DNA of 64,000 nt from G963665925 sp050596425 (GCF_050596425.1 NZ_CP192292.1:2232001-2296000); one strand, 5' to 3'; shown: positions 8,509-17,651, counted from the stretch's first letter. Made by a program: numbers and translations. Notes: generated by a model not told the origin, from the sequence alone.

Positions 8509-9037
8509 CAATCCATCAGACGGTGATCCACAATTTGATAGAGCCATAGATGCCCTAATAAACCGAGTCAGAGCCTCCACAGGCAAAGACCAGACGCATG
8601 GAAAAAAAACTATGGAGATAAACCATCTCACCTTAAGAAATATGAATCTAAAAGATTGTATTGGCTGTTATGCATGTTGGCTCAAAAGTCCCGGAATATG
8701 CAGCATAAAAGATGATATGGAAAAGGTGCTTGAAAAGTTTGTAAAAGCAGATGTGGTCATTCATGCATCACCTATCAAAATTGGATTTGTATCTCCCTTA
8801 GCAAAGCGAATTAGGGATAGGCTTCTACCACTTGTTCATCCGTATTTAAAAATAGATGGGGATAGAATGACACATGTCAGTCGTTATGACAAGTTGCCAA
8901 AGCAAATTGTTGTACTGGACAAAACGGAGAATACTGAACATATTAAATCCATGTATGGCACAAGGGGACAAGAGGACCAATATATATATAACATTCATGA
9001 TTTGGAGGAGATAGTACATGCGCTTACTTGTTATTAA
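8486..9037 (+). CDS. Flavodoxin-fold NAD(P)H:FMN oxidoreductase family protein
   Basis: A 183-residue protein of the NADPH-dependent FMN reductase group. The N-terminus MKILVLSSNPSDGD forms the phosphate loop for FMN. The conserved cysteine region LKDCIGCYACWLKSPGICSIKDDM is typical of multimeric flavodoxin WrbA-like and iron-sulfur flavoprotein relatives, followed by ADVVIHASPIKIGFVSPLAKRIRDR. The start overlaps the previous gene and the end overlaps the next one, so the three form one translational unit. It likely reduces quinones, metals or xenobiotics; the substrate cannot be read from the sequence. Confidence 0.85.
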   Translation: MKILVLSSNPSDGDPQFDRAIDALINRVRASTGKDQTHGKKTMEINHLTLRNMNLKDCIGCYACWLKSPGICSIKDDMEKVLEKFVKADVVIHASPIKIGFVSPLAKRIRDRLLPLVHPYLKIDGDRMTHVSRYDKLPKQIVVLDKTENTEHIKSMYGTRGQEDQYIYNIHDLEEIVHALTCY

Positions 9038-9697
9038 CGGATCACCTAAGAAAAGCAAGACCAATACAGGCGTTATGATAGATGCTTTTACCGAACGCCT
9101 CAGCAGTTTTGAAGATATAGTGGTAAAACAGATAGGTGCTGGGCATGTAGAGGATATAGTGAATATGATTCGAGTCAGCGACCATATTGTGATGGCCATG
9201 CCTCTTTATGGATATTCCATGCCAGCCCAAGTGCTAGATCTTTTAAACCATGTTTATGCCCTTTGTCTCTCTGACCCAGACTTCAAGGCATCGGTTCAAA
9301 AAAATCTTTTGGATTTATAGTCCAGTACGGTTTTAAGGAAGCGGTACATGCGAGACCACTGGAAGACTATTTTAAATACTATGTGGGTCTGATTGGGTCG
9401 GAATATGTGGGGACAATTATTAAGGGTGGATGTGATGCCTTATACAGTCAAAAGGATACCCGTGCAGGCAAAAATCTATTAAGGGGTTTAGAATCTATTG
9501 CAGAAGACTATAATAGGACTCTCATTTTTGACGAAAACCGTCTTTTGAAGTATTCAGCACCAGAAAGTCAATCCAAAAGAAAGAGTGTCATCTTAATGAA
9601 GATATTTGTTAAATTGGCCAATGAATTTTACTGGAAAAAGAAGTATGAAAAGTACGGTGTAACAGAAGCAGAAAGTTTTGCTAAACCCTATGAATAG
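9018..9697 (+). pseudogene. Second flavodoxin-fold reductase, interrupted by a -1 frameshift
   Basis: Two frames together encode one flavodoxin-fold protein of about 226 residues, paralogous to its overlapping neighbour. The first frame starts MRLLVINGSPKKSKTNTG (flavin phosphate loop) and runs through VMAMPLYGYSMPAQVLDLLN, but stops at 9320. The continuation is in the -1 frame: GFIVQYGFKEAVHARPLEDY, then VGLIGSEYVGTIIKGGCDAL to 9697. The switch falls at a run of seven A at 9298-9304 within A-AAA-AAT, which is also a possible -1 slippery site. The options are a real inactivating deletion, a phase-variable or miscalled homopolymer, or programmed frameshifting. One added A restores the full protein. 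Confidence 0.8.
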
Positions 9698-9703
9698 AAA
9701 TAT

Positions 9704-9752
9704 AAAAACCGCCTATAATGCATCTTATATAGATACATTATAGGCGGTTTTT
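9704..9752. terminator. Bidirectional terminator between reductase and glutaminase genes
   Basis: AAAAACCGCCTATAATG at 9704-9720 pairs perfectly with its complement at 9736-9752. A-tract and T-tract flank the stem on opposite sides, so it serves both convergent genes. Confidence 0.9.
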
Positions 9753-9760
9753 CGTGTGAA

Positions 9761-10687
9761 TTAGCCGAATATACTAAGGGCGTATGCTTCTGAAAGCTTG
9801 CTTAATAGGGCAACGCCAGCGGCACTGTTTCCCTTTTCATCAAGGGCTGGTCCCACAATACCTATTCCATATTTTCCAGGAACAACTGACATGATACCAC
9901 CACCAACGCCACTTTTAGATGGTATACCAACCTTCAAAGCAAAGGCCCCTGAAGAATCATACATACCACAAGTGGACATAATGGCTTTGGTCATTCGTGC
10001 ATTTTTCATTGAAAAGTAACGGTGACCAGAATCAGGGTCCAGTCCATTATTGGCTATAATGCGTGCTATATTTGCAAGATCTTTAACACGAACTTCATGT
10101 GAACATGTTTTAAAGTATGCATCAAGCACATCTTCGACATCAGCTTCAAATGTTCTTTGTCCCTTTTGAAAGTAAGCCAAGGCGCGATTGGTATCACCTG
10201 TTCGTTTTTCAGAGGCATAGACAGATGCATTTACTGAAATGTCATCATTTTTAGCAAGTTTTCTAAGGAACTTGGATAGATTCTCAAATCCATCTTTGCC
10301 TTCTTTTTCAACGATAAAGGATGTGGTGGCAATGGCACCTGCATTAATAAGTGGATTGAGTGGTTTTCCGTTGTTTCTTGTTTCAAGTTTTATAATAGAG
10401 TTGAAGGCATCGGCTGTCTGTTCGACACCAATACGTGTAAAGACTTCATCTCCATAGGCTTCTAGCGCATAGATCAGTGTAACGACCTTTGAAACACTTT
10501 GTATTGTAAATTTTGTATCAACATCACCAGAATAAAGTTCATTGCCTTCAAGATCTATTATATAAATACCAAGGGCTTGGGCATTGGCATTCATAAGTTC
10601 CGGTATATAGGAGGCAAGCTTACCTTGCTTGGTATAAGCTTTTGATGCTTTTAAAAAGTCATCCAGCCTAGATTGAGTAATATCCAT
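9761..10687 (-). CDS. glsA: Glutaminase
   Basis: A 308-residue cytoplasmic enzyme that hydrolyses glutamine to glutamate and ammonia. It has the beta-lactamase-like fold motifs of the glutaminase A family: FTIQSVSKV with catalytic Ser64 and Lys67, the NAGAIATTS segment, and GIPSKSGVGGGI near the C-terminus. Length is normal for the family (about 305-310). It is a single gene, convergent with the flavodoxin-fold operon and closed by the shared terminator. A possible role is acid tolerance or nitrogen supply, which is inference. Confidence 0.95.
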   Translation of the reverse strand: MDITQSRLDDFLKASKAYTKQGKLASYIPELMNANAQALGIYIIDLEGNELYSGDVDTKFTIQSVSKVVTLIYALEAYGDEVFTRIGVEQTADAFNSIIKLETRNNGKPLNPLINAGAIATTSFIVEKEGKDGFENLSKFLRKLAKNDDISVNASVYASEKRTGDTNRALAYFQKGQRTFEADVEDVLDAYFKTCSHEVRVKDLANIARIIANNGLDPDSGHRYFSMKNARMTKAIMSTCGMYDSSGAFALKVGIPSKSGVGGGIMSVVPGKYGIGIVGPALDEKGNSAAGVALLSKLSEAYALSIFG

Positions 10688-10820
10688 AAGTCATAACCCC
10701 TTTTACTTTAGTACCTTCCATTATAGGGGGTCGTGCTGGATTGGGAAAGCGTATTCATAAAAGAATACCTGTATATTTACTCATGCTTTGTATGTTGATG
10801 AAATTGTATACACCATAGGT

Positions 10821-11186
10821 CTATGCTGAAATACGAGCTCCAAATGGCACTAGAGCCAGTTTCGCTAATTTAATATGTTGTTTTGCAAATGGAATACCAA
10901 TGATCGTAATGGCCAGCAAGCATGCAGATATTAGATGAGCAAGGAAAAGCTCCCACCCAAAAACAAGTATCCAAATAAGATTTCCAATTAGACCAAAACC
11001 TCCAAAGTCTCCAATTTCAACATTTCTTCCAAAGGGTGTGAGTGTCAGGCCTGCAATTTTGAAACACTGCATACCAAAGGGGATGCCTACAACAGTTATG
11101 CATAGCACAAGCCCGGCGATGGCCCAACCTATAGAGACAAGAAGACCTCCAAATATAATCCATAGTAAATTTCCGAGTAATGACAT
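10821..11186 (-). CDS. YccF domain inner membrane protein
   Basis: A 121-residue membrane protein built of two repeats of the YccF (DUF307) domain. The first has LGNLLWIIFGGLLVSIGWAI and VVGIPFGMQCFKIA, the second LIGNLIWILVFGWELFLAHL and IIGIPFAKQHIKLAKLALVP. I start it at 11186, where GAAAGGAATAATT precedes the ATG; an in-frame extension to 11360 adds 58 non-conserved residues and is unlikely. Function is unknown across the family. It stands alone between glutaminase and the HD-GYP gene. Confidence 0.88.
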   Translation of the reverse strand: MSLLGNLLWIIFGGLLVSIGWAIAGLVLCITVVGIPFGMQCFKIAGLTLTPFGRNVEIGDFGGFGLIGNLIWILVFGWELFLAHLISACLLAITIIGIPFAKQHIKLAKLALVPFGARISA

Positions 11187-11454
11187 AATTATTCCTTTCT
11201 GATTTAAATAATAATATATAATTCCTTTAACTATCCACCAGTATACAGGGCATATATGAAGAGAATCTCTCAATCGGATTAAAATTTCATTAAGATCTAT
11301 AGGAAGGTAGGATAAAGCATAGGAAAAATGTAGAAAAAAATCGAAAAAGGTCGAAAGCATTGAAAAATGGACAAAGTTTTCTAAGTGGTGTGACCTAAGT
11401 TTAAATAATGGGTAGGTATATTATGGAGTTAAAATTAAATGAGGAGATGGGTGT

Positions 11455-12708
11455 ATGATGGATCGTATTAAAATGAAGGAAATTGTACTGACATTTGTAA
11501 ATGCAGTTGACATAGTGAATCCAATTTTGAAACATCACCATCGTAGAGTGGCAGTCATGACCTACCATATAGCAAAATCACTGGGGTATGAAGGTGAGGC
11601 GCTTACCAATCTGATCATAGCAGCTGCTTTGCATGATATTGGAGCGCTTACCGTAGAAGATCAAACACAATTGACCAGGCTTGATGTTGAAGACCCAGGT
11701 CCCCATGAAAGACTTGGTGCATTAATGTTGTCGTCTTTTGGGCCCTTTAAAACCATAGCAAATATAATAGAACATCATCATGTGAATTATGCCGAAAATA
11801 TAGGAAATAGAAATGTACATCATGCTTCATATATTATTCATTTGGCAGATAGGATTGATATTCTTCTTGATCCAAATACCATATCAATCAACCAAACCAT
11901 GGCCGTGACAAAGCAAATATTAGATTTGTCAGGGACCTTGTTTGATCCAGATGTTGTAAAGGCTTTTGTGGCAGCCTCAGAAAAAGAACAGTTCTGGTTT
12001 GAAGTGGATGATTTGACAATTGACCATCTTTTTCAAAGAATAAATCTTGAAAAACTGGATATGGATCTTGATGACGATTCTCTAGAAAACTTGGTTTACA
12101 CCCTGAGCCGTGTTGTGGACTATAAGTCTAAGTTTACAATTGCCCATTCTGTGCGTGTGGCATATGTTGCAGATAAAATTGCCAAGTATATGGGGCTGGT
12201 GGATGAATCGCGTTATAAAGTTAAGTTGGCAGGGTATCTTCATGACTATGGTAAAATTGCCGTTCCCACGGAGATTATCACAAAGAAGACAAAATTGACC
12301 AATGAAGAATTTAACATTATGAAATCCCACCCTTATTATACCTATCAAATCCTGAGTAATATTGAAGGCTTTTCTGACTTGGCTCATTGGGCCAGTCACC
12401 ATCATGAAAAACTTCACTGTGAAGGCTATCCATTTAAACCTGAAGTTAGTACTTTGGATTTGGAAACAGAAATACTCATATACTCAGATTTATTTTCAGC
12501 CCTTCTTGAAGAAAGACCTTATAGAAAACCACTTTCAACAGATAGGGCCATTGAAATTATTGAGAACGAGTTTGTTTCAAGCATAGGCAGTCGCCCCTTA
12601 CAGACTTTAAAAAATCATGCTGAAGAAATTAGAAATGAAATCAATAGAATACAGGAAGATTTAATAGTTAAGTATGATAGGGCTATTGTAAAGAAAAATA
12701 ATGAATAA
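11455..12708 (+). CDS. Tandem HD and HD-GYP domain protein
   Basis: A 417-residue soluble protein with two HD phosphohydrolase domains. The N-terminal one has HHHRRVAVMTYHIA and LHDIGAL (His60-Asp61) plus EHHHVNY. The C-terminal one is HD-GYP-like: HSVRVAYVADKIAKY, YLHDYGKIAVP (His263-Asp264), SHHHEKLHCEGYPF with the GYP at 324-326. HD-GYP domains hydrolyse cyclic di-GMP, so this is likely a phosphodiesterase, but the GYP loop (CEGYP) lacks the usual DGTGYP residues and activity is not certain. There is no receiver or membrane domain, so its input is unclear. A GAGGAGATGG ribosome site precedes the ATG. Confidence 0.88.
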   Translation: MMDRIKMKEIVLTFVNAVDIVNPILKHHHRRVAVMTYHIAKSLGYEGEALTNLIIAAALHDIGALTVEDQTQLTRLDVEDPGPHERLGALMLSSFGPFKTIANIIEHHHVNYAENIGNRNVHHASYIIHLADRIDILLDPNTISINQTMAVTKQILDLSGTLFDPDVVKAFVAASEKEQFWFEVDDLTIDHLFQRINLEKLDMDLDDDSLENLVYTLSRVVDYKSKFTIAHSVRVAYVADKIAKYMGLVDESRYKVKLAGYLHDYGKIAVPTEIITKKTKLTNEEFNIMKSHPYYTYQILSNIEGFSDLAHWASHHHEKLHCEGYPFKPEVSTLDLETEILIYSDLFSALLEERPYRKPLSTDRAIEIIENEFVSSIGSRPLQTLKNHAEEIRNEINRIQEDLIVKYDRAIVKKNNE

Positions 12709-12719
12709 AATGTGATTAG

Positions 12720-12754
12720 GATCTGCTTGTCGGTTGTGCAAGCAGATCTTTTTT
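12720..12754 (+). terminator. Rho-independent terminator after the HD-GYP gene
   Basis: GATCTGCTTG at 12720-12729 pairs with CAAGCAGATC at 12739-12748, followed by TTTTTT. Confidence 0.9.
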
Positions 12755-12940
12755 CGCTAAGAGAGCAGAGGGTTATAAAATATGTTACTGACACATGACA
12801 TTTTATGGAGGCGCTATTACCAAAATATGAAAATCATGATATATTATGCATAGTGAAAACTGTTATAAGCGACTTGGAAAATTTCAAAGAGACATACAGA
12901 TAAAAGTGCCTAATGCATATGATTCGTGAGGTTAATATAC

Positions 12941-15244
12941 ATGCGCAACAAGAAATGGAATGCCCTTAAAGTAATACTACTCATAGTTGTTTTACTTATC
13001 GTGGTTATCGTTTTATCCAAGAAGGATATGTTTTGGAAGGGGATTTTAAGCTACAATGCCTTTGTTTCAACAAATCAGAAAATCAGAGTTGAAGATGTTG
13101 AAACAACGTCTCTTGAAAGTGAAGAAAGTAGGCTCACTATCCTATTAGAAGATGGCGACTATGCTTTATACAATATGGCCTATATTGAAAATGGTGCCAT
13201 GATTTCTGGAAAAAGAGTCTTAAGAAGAGACGCAGAAATTATAATGGATCGATTTGTAAAGTACAAAGACATCCACCCCATATATTCCAAACACAGAAGC
13301 TATGCCCTGCGTGTGGCTCAAATGCTGTGGATGGGTGGTATGACTGCTGAATCGAATGAGATCATGGACGAGATTGAACAAAGCTTCGAATTGAATAAGC
13401 CTTCTCATCAGTTAAAAGAAGAATTCTATTTAACAAAAACAGCTATTGACATGACCTATGGGGATTTTCATGCTGTTAAAACAAGTTTGAGCCATATAAG
13501 CGGAGAAGAGCATGCTGTCATTGTGGAAACGATTAGAAAATATATTTCAGAAGTCCTAAAGTTTGAAATGGCATATGAACCAGACCTGGTGGATCAGTAC
13601 ATTGAGAATGAAAATCTGTATTCAAAACTTTTCCGTGAAATATATGAGATGCAAGATATGAATAGAAATGAACACAGACTAGACAGCCAAGATGTTTATG
13701 AGAGAACCGATAAAACGGTTGTGGGTCAGGTTACAATTGATGGAAAACCCTACCGGGGAGCCATTGTCTATGAAAAATATCAGTCTGGTATGCGTTCGGG
13801 GGTAGCCCTTGAAAGACATTACAGCGTCACGGATGATGATGGTCAGTACGAAATAAAAAATATCTGTTCAGACATGAGAATGGTCGGAATCATGATCCCT
13901 TGGCAAGTGATTCATGACAAACAGTGGCAGTCAAGAGACGGGCGCGGTGTGTTTTTTCAAAGTGATTCTAATGAAATTGTGGAAGACTTTGAGTTTTGGC
14001 CAGGAGCAGAGTTTAAAATGCTCCTTATTGAGGGGGATGAAATACACTACCAAATACAAGATCCATTAGCGTCTAGAAACAGGCGTTACAGCTTAAAAGT
14101 GTATTTTGAAGACCCGAAATACAGTACAAATCTAGGCCTTATGGACACATATATTTCTTATGATAATTTACAGGGAACGCTGTCATTAAAAGCTTTGAAA
14201 TCACAATCGGAGTTCTCTTTTATGTATATGCTAGCAGAAGACACTCTGAACATTAATGGTTTTATGGAACCTCTTTACCTGTCAGGAAACTACTATTTTA
14301 AGGTATTTCCAGAGCAAATCAACAGCGATGGAACCATTACAAATGGTCTCTTCTCAGACGCCCTAAGTCAGGCACGGTATGTTCAGGGACAAGATGGCTA
14401 TAGCAAGGGGGACATACTTCTTGAAAATAAGAAGGTCATGGATGCCATTCAGTGGTACACAGAAAATCCCACTGAGCATGGTCTCAAAATTGTTTATGCC
14501 CTATACAAAAACGGATTTATACCAGTTGAAAATGAAAGCTATCTAGACTTAGAGGGGGCTGATCCACAAAAGGCCCTCAAGTATTTAAATGAACTGATTG
14601 ACCGCTATGGTACATCTGAAAAACGCTTGATTGAAAAAGCGGAATTGTATGAGGAACTGGGACAATATAGTCTTGAAAAAAAAATCCGAAAGAAACTGCT
14701 TTCATTGAGTAAAGACAATGTTTTTAACCATATTGAGTATGCAAGGTGCATGATGCAGCTTGGAGACTATGATCCTGCCATGGACTACCTGTTAGAATAT
14801 GGTGCGCCAGACAAAGAAGCCGATCGATATTATTCTAAAATGTTAATAGGACATAGGTTGGAACTCCTTCCTCAAGAAATGCAGCAAGCCTTAAATAAGA
14901 CAAAGGATATTGCTTCATATTATGACTTTCATGTTTTTATAAAAAGTGGAGACTATGATAAGGCGTGGACCCTTTTGCAATCTAAGCCAGAGTCCGGTAT
15001 GAAAACATTTTATACCCTCTTAATGCTTGATGGGGTGCACTTGAGCACAGTTGATTTTGAAATGTATAATAAAAATAAGCTTAACGGCCAATACACAGAT
15101 TTCATAGACTATTATGTGGAGAAGACGCTTGAGATGGGTCAATTAGAACAATCCGATAAGGATTTGGCTATGATTCTTAAATATATAAAAAATGATCACA
15201 ACTGGTTTCACACATACACTTGGTCGAATGAAAGCAATATGTAA
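12941..15244 (+). CDS. Large membrane-anchored protein with carboxypeptidase-regulatory-like domain
   Basis: A 767-residue protein of unknown function. One hydrophobic segment near residues 6-26 (VILLIVVLLIVVIVLSKK) anchors it or is an uncleaved signal, so most of it should lie outside the cytoplasm. At about residues 258-325, VVGQVTIDGKPYRGAIVYEK and later VTDDDGQYEIKNICSDM fit a carboxypeptidase-regulatory-like beta-sandwich. The C-terminal third is helical, with TPR-like units (KRLIEKAELYEELGQYSLEK, NHIEYARCMMQLGDYDPAM). I start at the ATG at 12941 after GTGAGG; a GTG at 12926 lies within that ribosome site. It may scaffold envelope complexes (inference). Confidence 0.7.
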   Translation: MRNKKWNALKVILLIVVLLIVVIVLSKKDMFWKGILSYNAFVSTNQKIRVEDVETTSLESEESRLTILLEDGDYALYNMAYIENGAMISGKRVLRRDAEIIMDRFVKYKDIHPIYSKHRSYALRVAQMLWMGGMTAESNEIMDEIEQSFELNKPSHQLKEEFYLTKTAIDMTYGDFHAVKTSLSHISGEEHAVIVETIRKYISEVLKFEMAYEPDLVDQYIENENLYSKLFREIYEMQDMNRNEHRLDSQDVYERTDKTVVGQVTIDGKPYRGAIVYEKYQSGMRSGVALERHYSVTDDDGQYEIKNICSDMRMVGIMIPWQVIHDKQWQSRDGRGVFFQSDSNEIVEDFEFWPGAEFKMLLIEGDEIHYQIQDPLASRNRRYSLKVYFEDPKYSTNLGLMDTYISYDNLQGTLSLKALKSQSEFSFMYMLAEDTLNINGFMEPLYLSGNYYFKVFPEQINSDGTITNGLFSDALSQARYVQGQDGYSKGDILLENKKVMDAIQWYTENPTEHGLKIVYALYKNGFIPVENESYLDLEGADPQKALKYLNELIDRYGTSEKRLIEKAELYEELGQYSLEKKIRKKLLSLSKDNVFNHIEYARCMMQLGDYDPAMDYLLEYGAPDKEADRYYSKMLIGHRLELLPQEMQQALNKTKDIASYYDFHVFIKSGDYDKAWTLLQSKPESGMKTFYTLLMLDGVHLSTVDFEMYNKNKLNGQYTDFIDYYVEKTLEMGQLEQSDKDLAMILKYIKNDHNWFHTYTWSNESNM

Positions 15245-15320
15245 CTCGTTATGAAATACAATTGATTAGATGTTTAATAGTAGGATATGAATAGATAAAA
15301 GTTGAGATAAGGAGGCTATT

Positions 15321-16001
15321 TTGAAAGCACAATTTCTTGGACATTCGGCATTTTATATTGAGACAGAGAGCGCAAAAATATTAATAGATCCCTTTCTTAC
15401 AGGCAATCCGATGGCCAAACATAAACCTGAGGACTTTGACGACGTTGACTATATTCTGATAACCCATGGTCATGGAGACCATATGGGGGATGCTCTTGAG
15501 ATTGCAAAGCGGTCAGCGGCAACAGTCATTACGAATTTTGAAATTGCTAATCATCTGAGTCGTTCAGGCATACACTGCCACCCAATGCATATTGGTGGAC
15601 GTTATAAGTTTGAATTTGGAACAGTTAAAATGACACCAGCCCTTCATGGCTCGGCAATTGAAACCGAGTCAGGATCAGTGAATGGTGGGAATCCAGCAGG
15701 ATTCGTCTTGAATATTGACGGGAAAAAAATGTATCACGCAGGGGACACGGGTCTTTCAATGGATATGAAGCTCCTTGAAATAGAGGATATAGATGTGGCT
15801 CTTCTGCCCATAGGTGGAAATTTTACAATGGATATTACCGATGCCTTGCTTGCTGTTAGCTTCATTAAGCCCAAAGTGGCAATACCTATGCATTATAATA
15901 CTTTTGATGTGATACAGGCAGATCCTGATGAGTTTGTTGAAGGTCTGGCAGATGACGTAAAGGGTGTTGTGTTAAAAGTTGGCGAAACCTATTCCTGGTA
16001 G
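15321..16001 (+). CDS. UPF0173 metal-dependent hydrolase (metallo-beta-lactamase fold)
   Basis: A 226-residue soluble hydrolase. It begins MKAQFLGHSAFYIET and has the metal-binding signature THGHGDHMGDA, a second metal site around MYHAGDTGLSMDMKLL, and the family C-terminus PKVAIPMHYNTFDVIQADPDEF. This is the UPF0173/YtkL group, whose substrate is unknown. The start codon is TTG after a full AAGGAGG. It is a single gene with a strong terminator downstream. Confidence 0.93.
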   Translation: MKAQFLGHSAFYIETESAKILIDPFLTGNPMAKHKPEDFDDVDYILITHGHGDHMGDALEIAKRSAATVITNFEIANHLSRSGIHCHPMHIGGRYKFEFGTVKMTPALHGSAIETESGSVNGGNPAGFVLNIDGKKMYHAGDTGLSMDMKLLEIEDIDVALLPIGGNFTMDITDALLAVSFIKPKVAIPMHYNTFDVIQADPDEFVEGLADDVKGVVLKVGETYSW

Positions 16002-16018
16002 GTATGTATAAGCATCTG

Positions 16019-16050
16019 ACCCCACTGTCTCATATTCAGTGGGGTTTTTT
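16019..16050 (+). terminator. Rho-independent terminator after the UPF0173 gene
   Basis: ACCCCACTG at 16019-16027 pairs with CAGTGGGGT at 16037-16045, followed by TTTTT and further T-rich sequence. Confidence 0.9.
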
Positions 16051-16139
16051 ATTTTCCTAGAAGGCGTCCACTCTTATATCGGCATACTGTATATGTGAAT
16101 TGTATTGGTAGACACTATAAAACCAGGACTTTTAAATGT

Positions 16140-16349
16140 CTAAGAGAGTATAATCGAGGATAGGTAGAAAAGTATGAATCCAGGAATCATAATTCTAAGT
16201 CCAAAATTAGGCCGGTAGAAAACATCTTCTGGCTTTACAAAAAAACGAAAAGGAGACCAATCGTATTTTATAAACAACATGCCCAGCGAGACGAAAAAAA
16301 CACCAAATAGTATGGTTAGTAAACCAATAAAAATAGTCACATTAATCAC
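16140..16349 (-). CDS. Small two-helix membrane protein
   Basis: A 69-residue hydrophobic protein with two predicted membrane helices, about residues 4-26 (TIFIGLLTILFGVFFVSLGM) and 50-68 (LRIMIPGFILFYLSSIIL), joined by a basic and aromatic loop. The start is a GTG at 16349, or a second GTG three codons in (16340), which fits the TTGGAGTG ribosome site better. A TATAAT-like stretch lies upstream on the same strand. No family is recognised. Confidence 0.6.
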   Translation of the reverse strand: MINVTIFIGLLTILFGVFFVSLGMLFIKYDWSPFRFFVKPEDVFYRPNFGLRIMIPGFILFYLSSIILS

Positions 16350-16397
16350 TCCAATCTATTATAATATAGCTTAAGACAGAAGATTTAACAAATGGGT

Positions 16398-16510
16398 GAC
16401 TTGCAAAATATCATTAACCCCCCCTCAATATGCCATATACACATATTTAAGAATCTGAAATTTTCATATATGGTATAAGGAGGACGCGGAACTGTAATTT
16501 TACAAGCGCC
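16398..16510 (-). repeat. Intergenic palindromic repeat, copy 2 (inverted)
   Basis: Same element as copy 1 but on the other strand. The ends are GACTTGCAAAATATCATT at the left and AATTTTACAAGCGCC at the right. The inner stem is ATGCCATATACACATA against CATATATGGTATAAG, and the loop motif GATTCTTAAATAT is read on the minus strand. It lies between divergently transcribed genes. Confidence 0.8.
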
Positions 16511-16592
16511 AGAAATATATCTTTTAAATGAATAAGAACATACAGATTCTATGATGTGTTATTAAAAAGGAAATAGAAAGGTGGAAGTAAAA

Positions 16593-17540
16593 ATGCATTA
16601 TGCTGCCACGGTCTATGATCAGGTGTATAAATATATTGCATCAAATTATGCAAGGGAACTCAGTAAGGCCAATATAGATTTTCGTGTGGCTGATAAGGAC
16701 TTGGGTCTACATTCAAGGGTGCAAACATTGGTTTCTGGAACCTATGATAAATCCATTCAAGAAGCTTTCCCAAACTTGAAAAATCTCATAATTCCCTATG
16801 CAGGCATGAACAAAGTCGAAATCTCTCGAATAAGGGCTCGAAGCATTAATGTGTTTAATACCACAGTGCACTGTCATTATGTTGCTGAACGGGCTTTAGC
16901 CTTAACCCTTGCTGTTATGGGGAAAATCGTATTCTACCATGACAATTTAAAAAATGGGGACTGGAGCGGACGCACAGAAAAAAACAGGATTAGCTGGACC
17001 AGTTTAACACATAAGAAGGTGGCCATTTATGGCTATGGGACAATTGGAAAAGAAATTCATAGGTTGATGAAACCTTTTGGTGTTGAAGTTGGCACTTTAG
17101 ACCATAGGAACAGACGGCCAAATGATGTTCATGTTTTTAAAAAACTAGAGGAGCTGGCAGTTTGGTCTGATGTATTTATAATCAGTGTTCCCTTGAATAC
17201 GCAGACAGAGGGTCGAATTGGTGAGACGATGATCATGGCCCTAAAAGATAAGATTCTAATTAACGTGGCAAGAGGTCCAGTCGTTGATGAGACAGCATTA
17301 TACGAAGGTCTGAGCGATGGAATCCTAAAGGGGTATGGGTCTGATGTTTGGTTTCAGTACCCGAGCGTAAAACAGAAAAAAATCATGCCCTCTAAATACC
17401 CCATCGAAAAATTTGATCATGTTGTCATGACGCCTCATTGCGGGGGCTTTGAAGAATCAGCGGTTAAACTTCGATATGATGATGTTGCAGGTAGGCTTAT
17501 TCAAATTGCAGGTGGTAGTTTGATTGGGAAGAAATTATAG
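16593..17540 (+). CDS. D-2-hydroxyacid dehydrogenase family protein
   Basis: A 315-residue NAD(P)-dependent dehydrogenase family member. The coenzyme domain carries KKVAIYGYGTIGKEIHRLM (GxGxxG-type loop), then LINVARGPVVDETALYEG with the substrate Arg, and VVMTPHCGGFEES with the catalytic His. The Glu that pairs with that His in most relatives (as in DVFxxEP) is not visible: the segment reads SDVWFQYPSV, closer to the DVWFPQP of formate dehydrogenase. The substrate is therefore unknown and the acid/base pair may differ. I start at the ATG at 16593 after AAAGGTGG; a GTG at 16581 is the alternative. Confidence 0.85.
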   Translation: MHYAATVYDQVYKYIASNYARELSKANIDFRVADKDLGLHSRVQTLVSGTYDKSIQEAFPNLKNLIIPYAGMNKVEISRIRARSINVFNTTVHCHYVAERALALTLAVMGKIVFYHDNLKNGDWSGRTEKNRISWTSLTHKKVAIYGYGTIGKEIHRLMKPFGVEVGTLDHRNRRPNDVHVFKKLEELAVWSDVFIISVPLNTQTEGRIGETMIMALKDKILINVARGPVVDETALYEGLSDGILKGYGSDVWFQYPSVKQKKIMPSKYPIEKFDHVVMTPHCGGFEESAVKLRYDDVAGRLIQIAGGSLIGKKL

Positions 17541-17589
17541 AAGGAAAAAACGCTTAAACTTTAAAAAAAAAATATGACAAAACGTCAAT

Positions 17590-17648
17590 ATCCCCCTGAC
17601 TCAATTAGAAACAGGCATATAGCCTTAAAGCACTTGAGTCAGGGGGAT
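17590..17648. terminator. Bidirectional terminator between dehydrogenase and regulator genes
   Basis: ATCCCCCTGACTCAA at 17590-17604 pairs perfectly with its complement at 17634-17648. The 29-base loop contains a further AGGC/GCCT pair. It lies between convergent genes. Confidence 0.8.
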
Positions 17649-17651
17649 GTT

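Noticed and set aside
10741..10770. Small hairpin GTATTC/GAATAC upstream of glutaminase
   Set aside because: Six base pairs in AT-rich sequence, expected by chance.
11187..11360. N-terminal extension of the YccF protein by 58 residues
   Set aside because: The extra part is not conserved in type, lacks a ribosome site, and the internal ATG at 11186 has GAAAGGA at the right distance.
12780..12900. Possible sixth palindromic repeat (GGCGCTATT and GCGACTTGGAAAATTTC)
   Set aside because: The ends are only loosely similar and neither the inner stem nor the loop motif is present.
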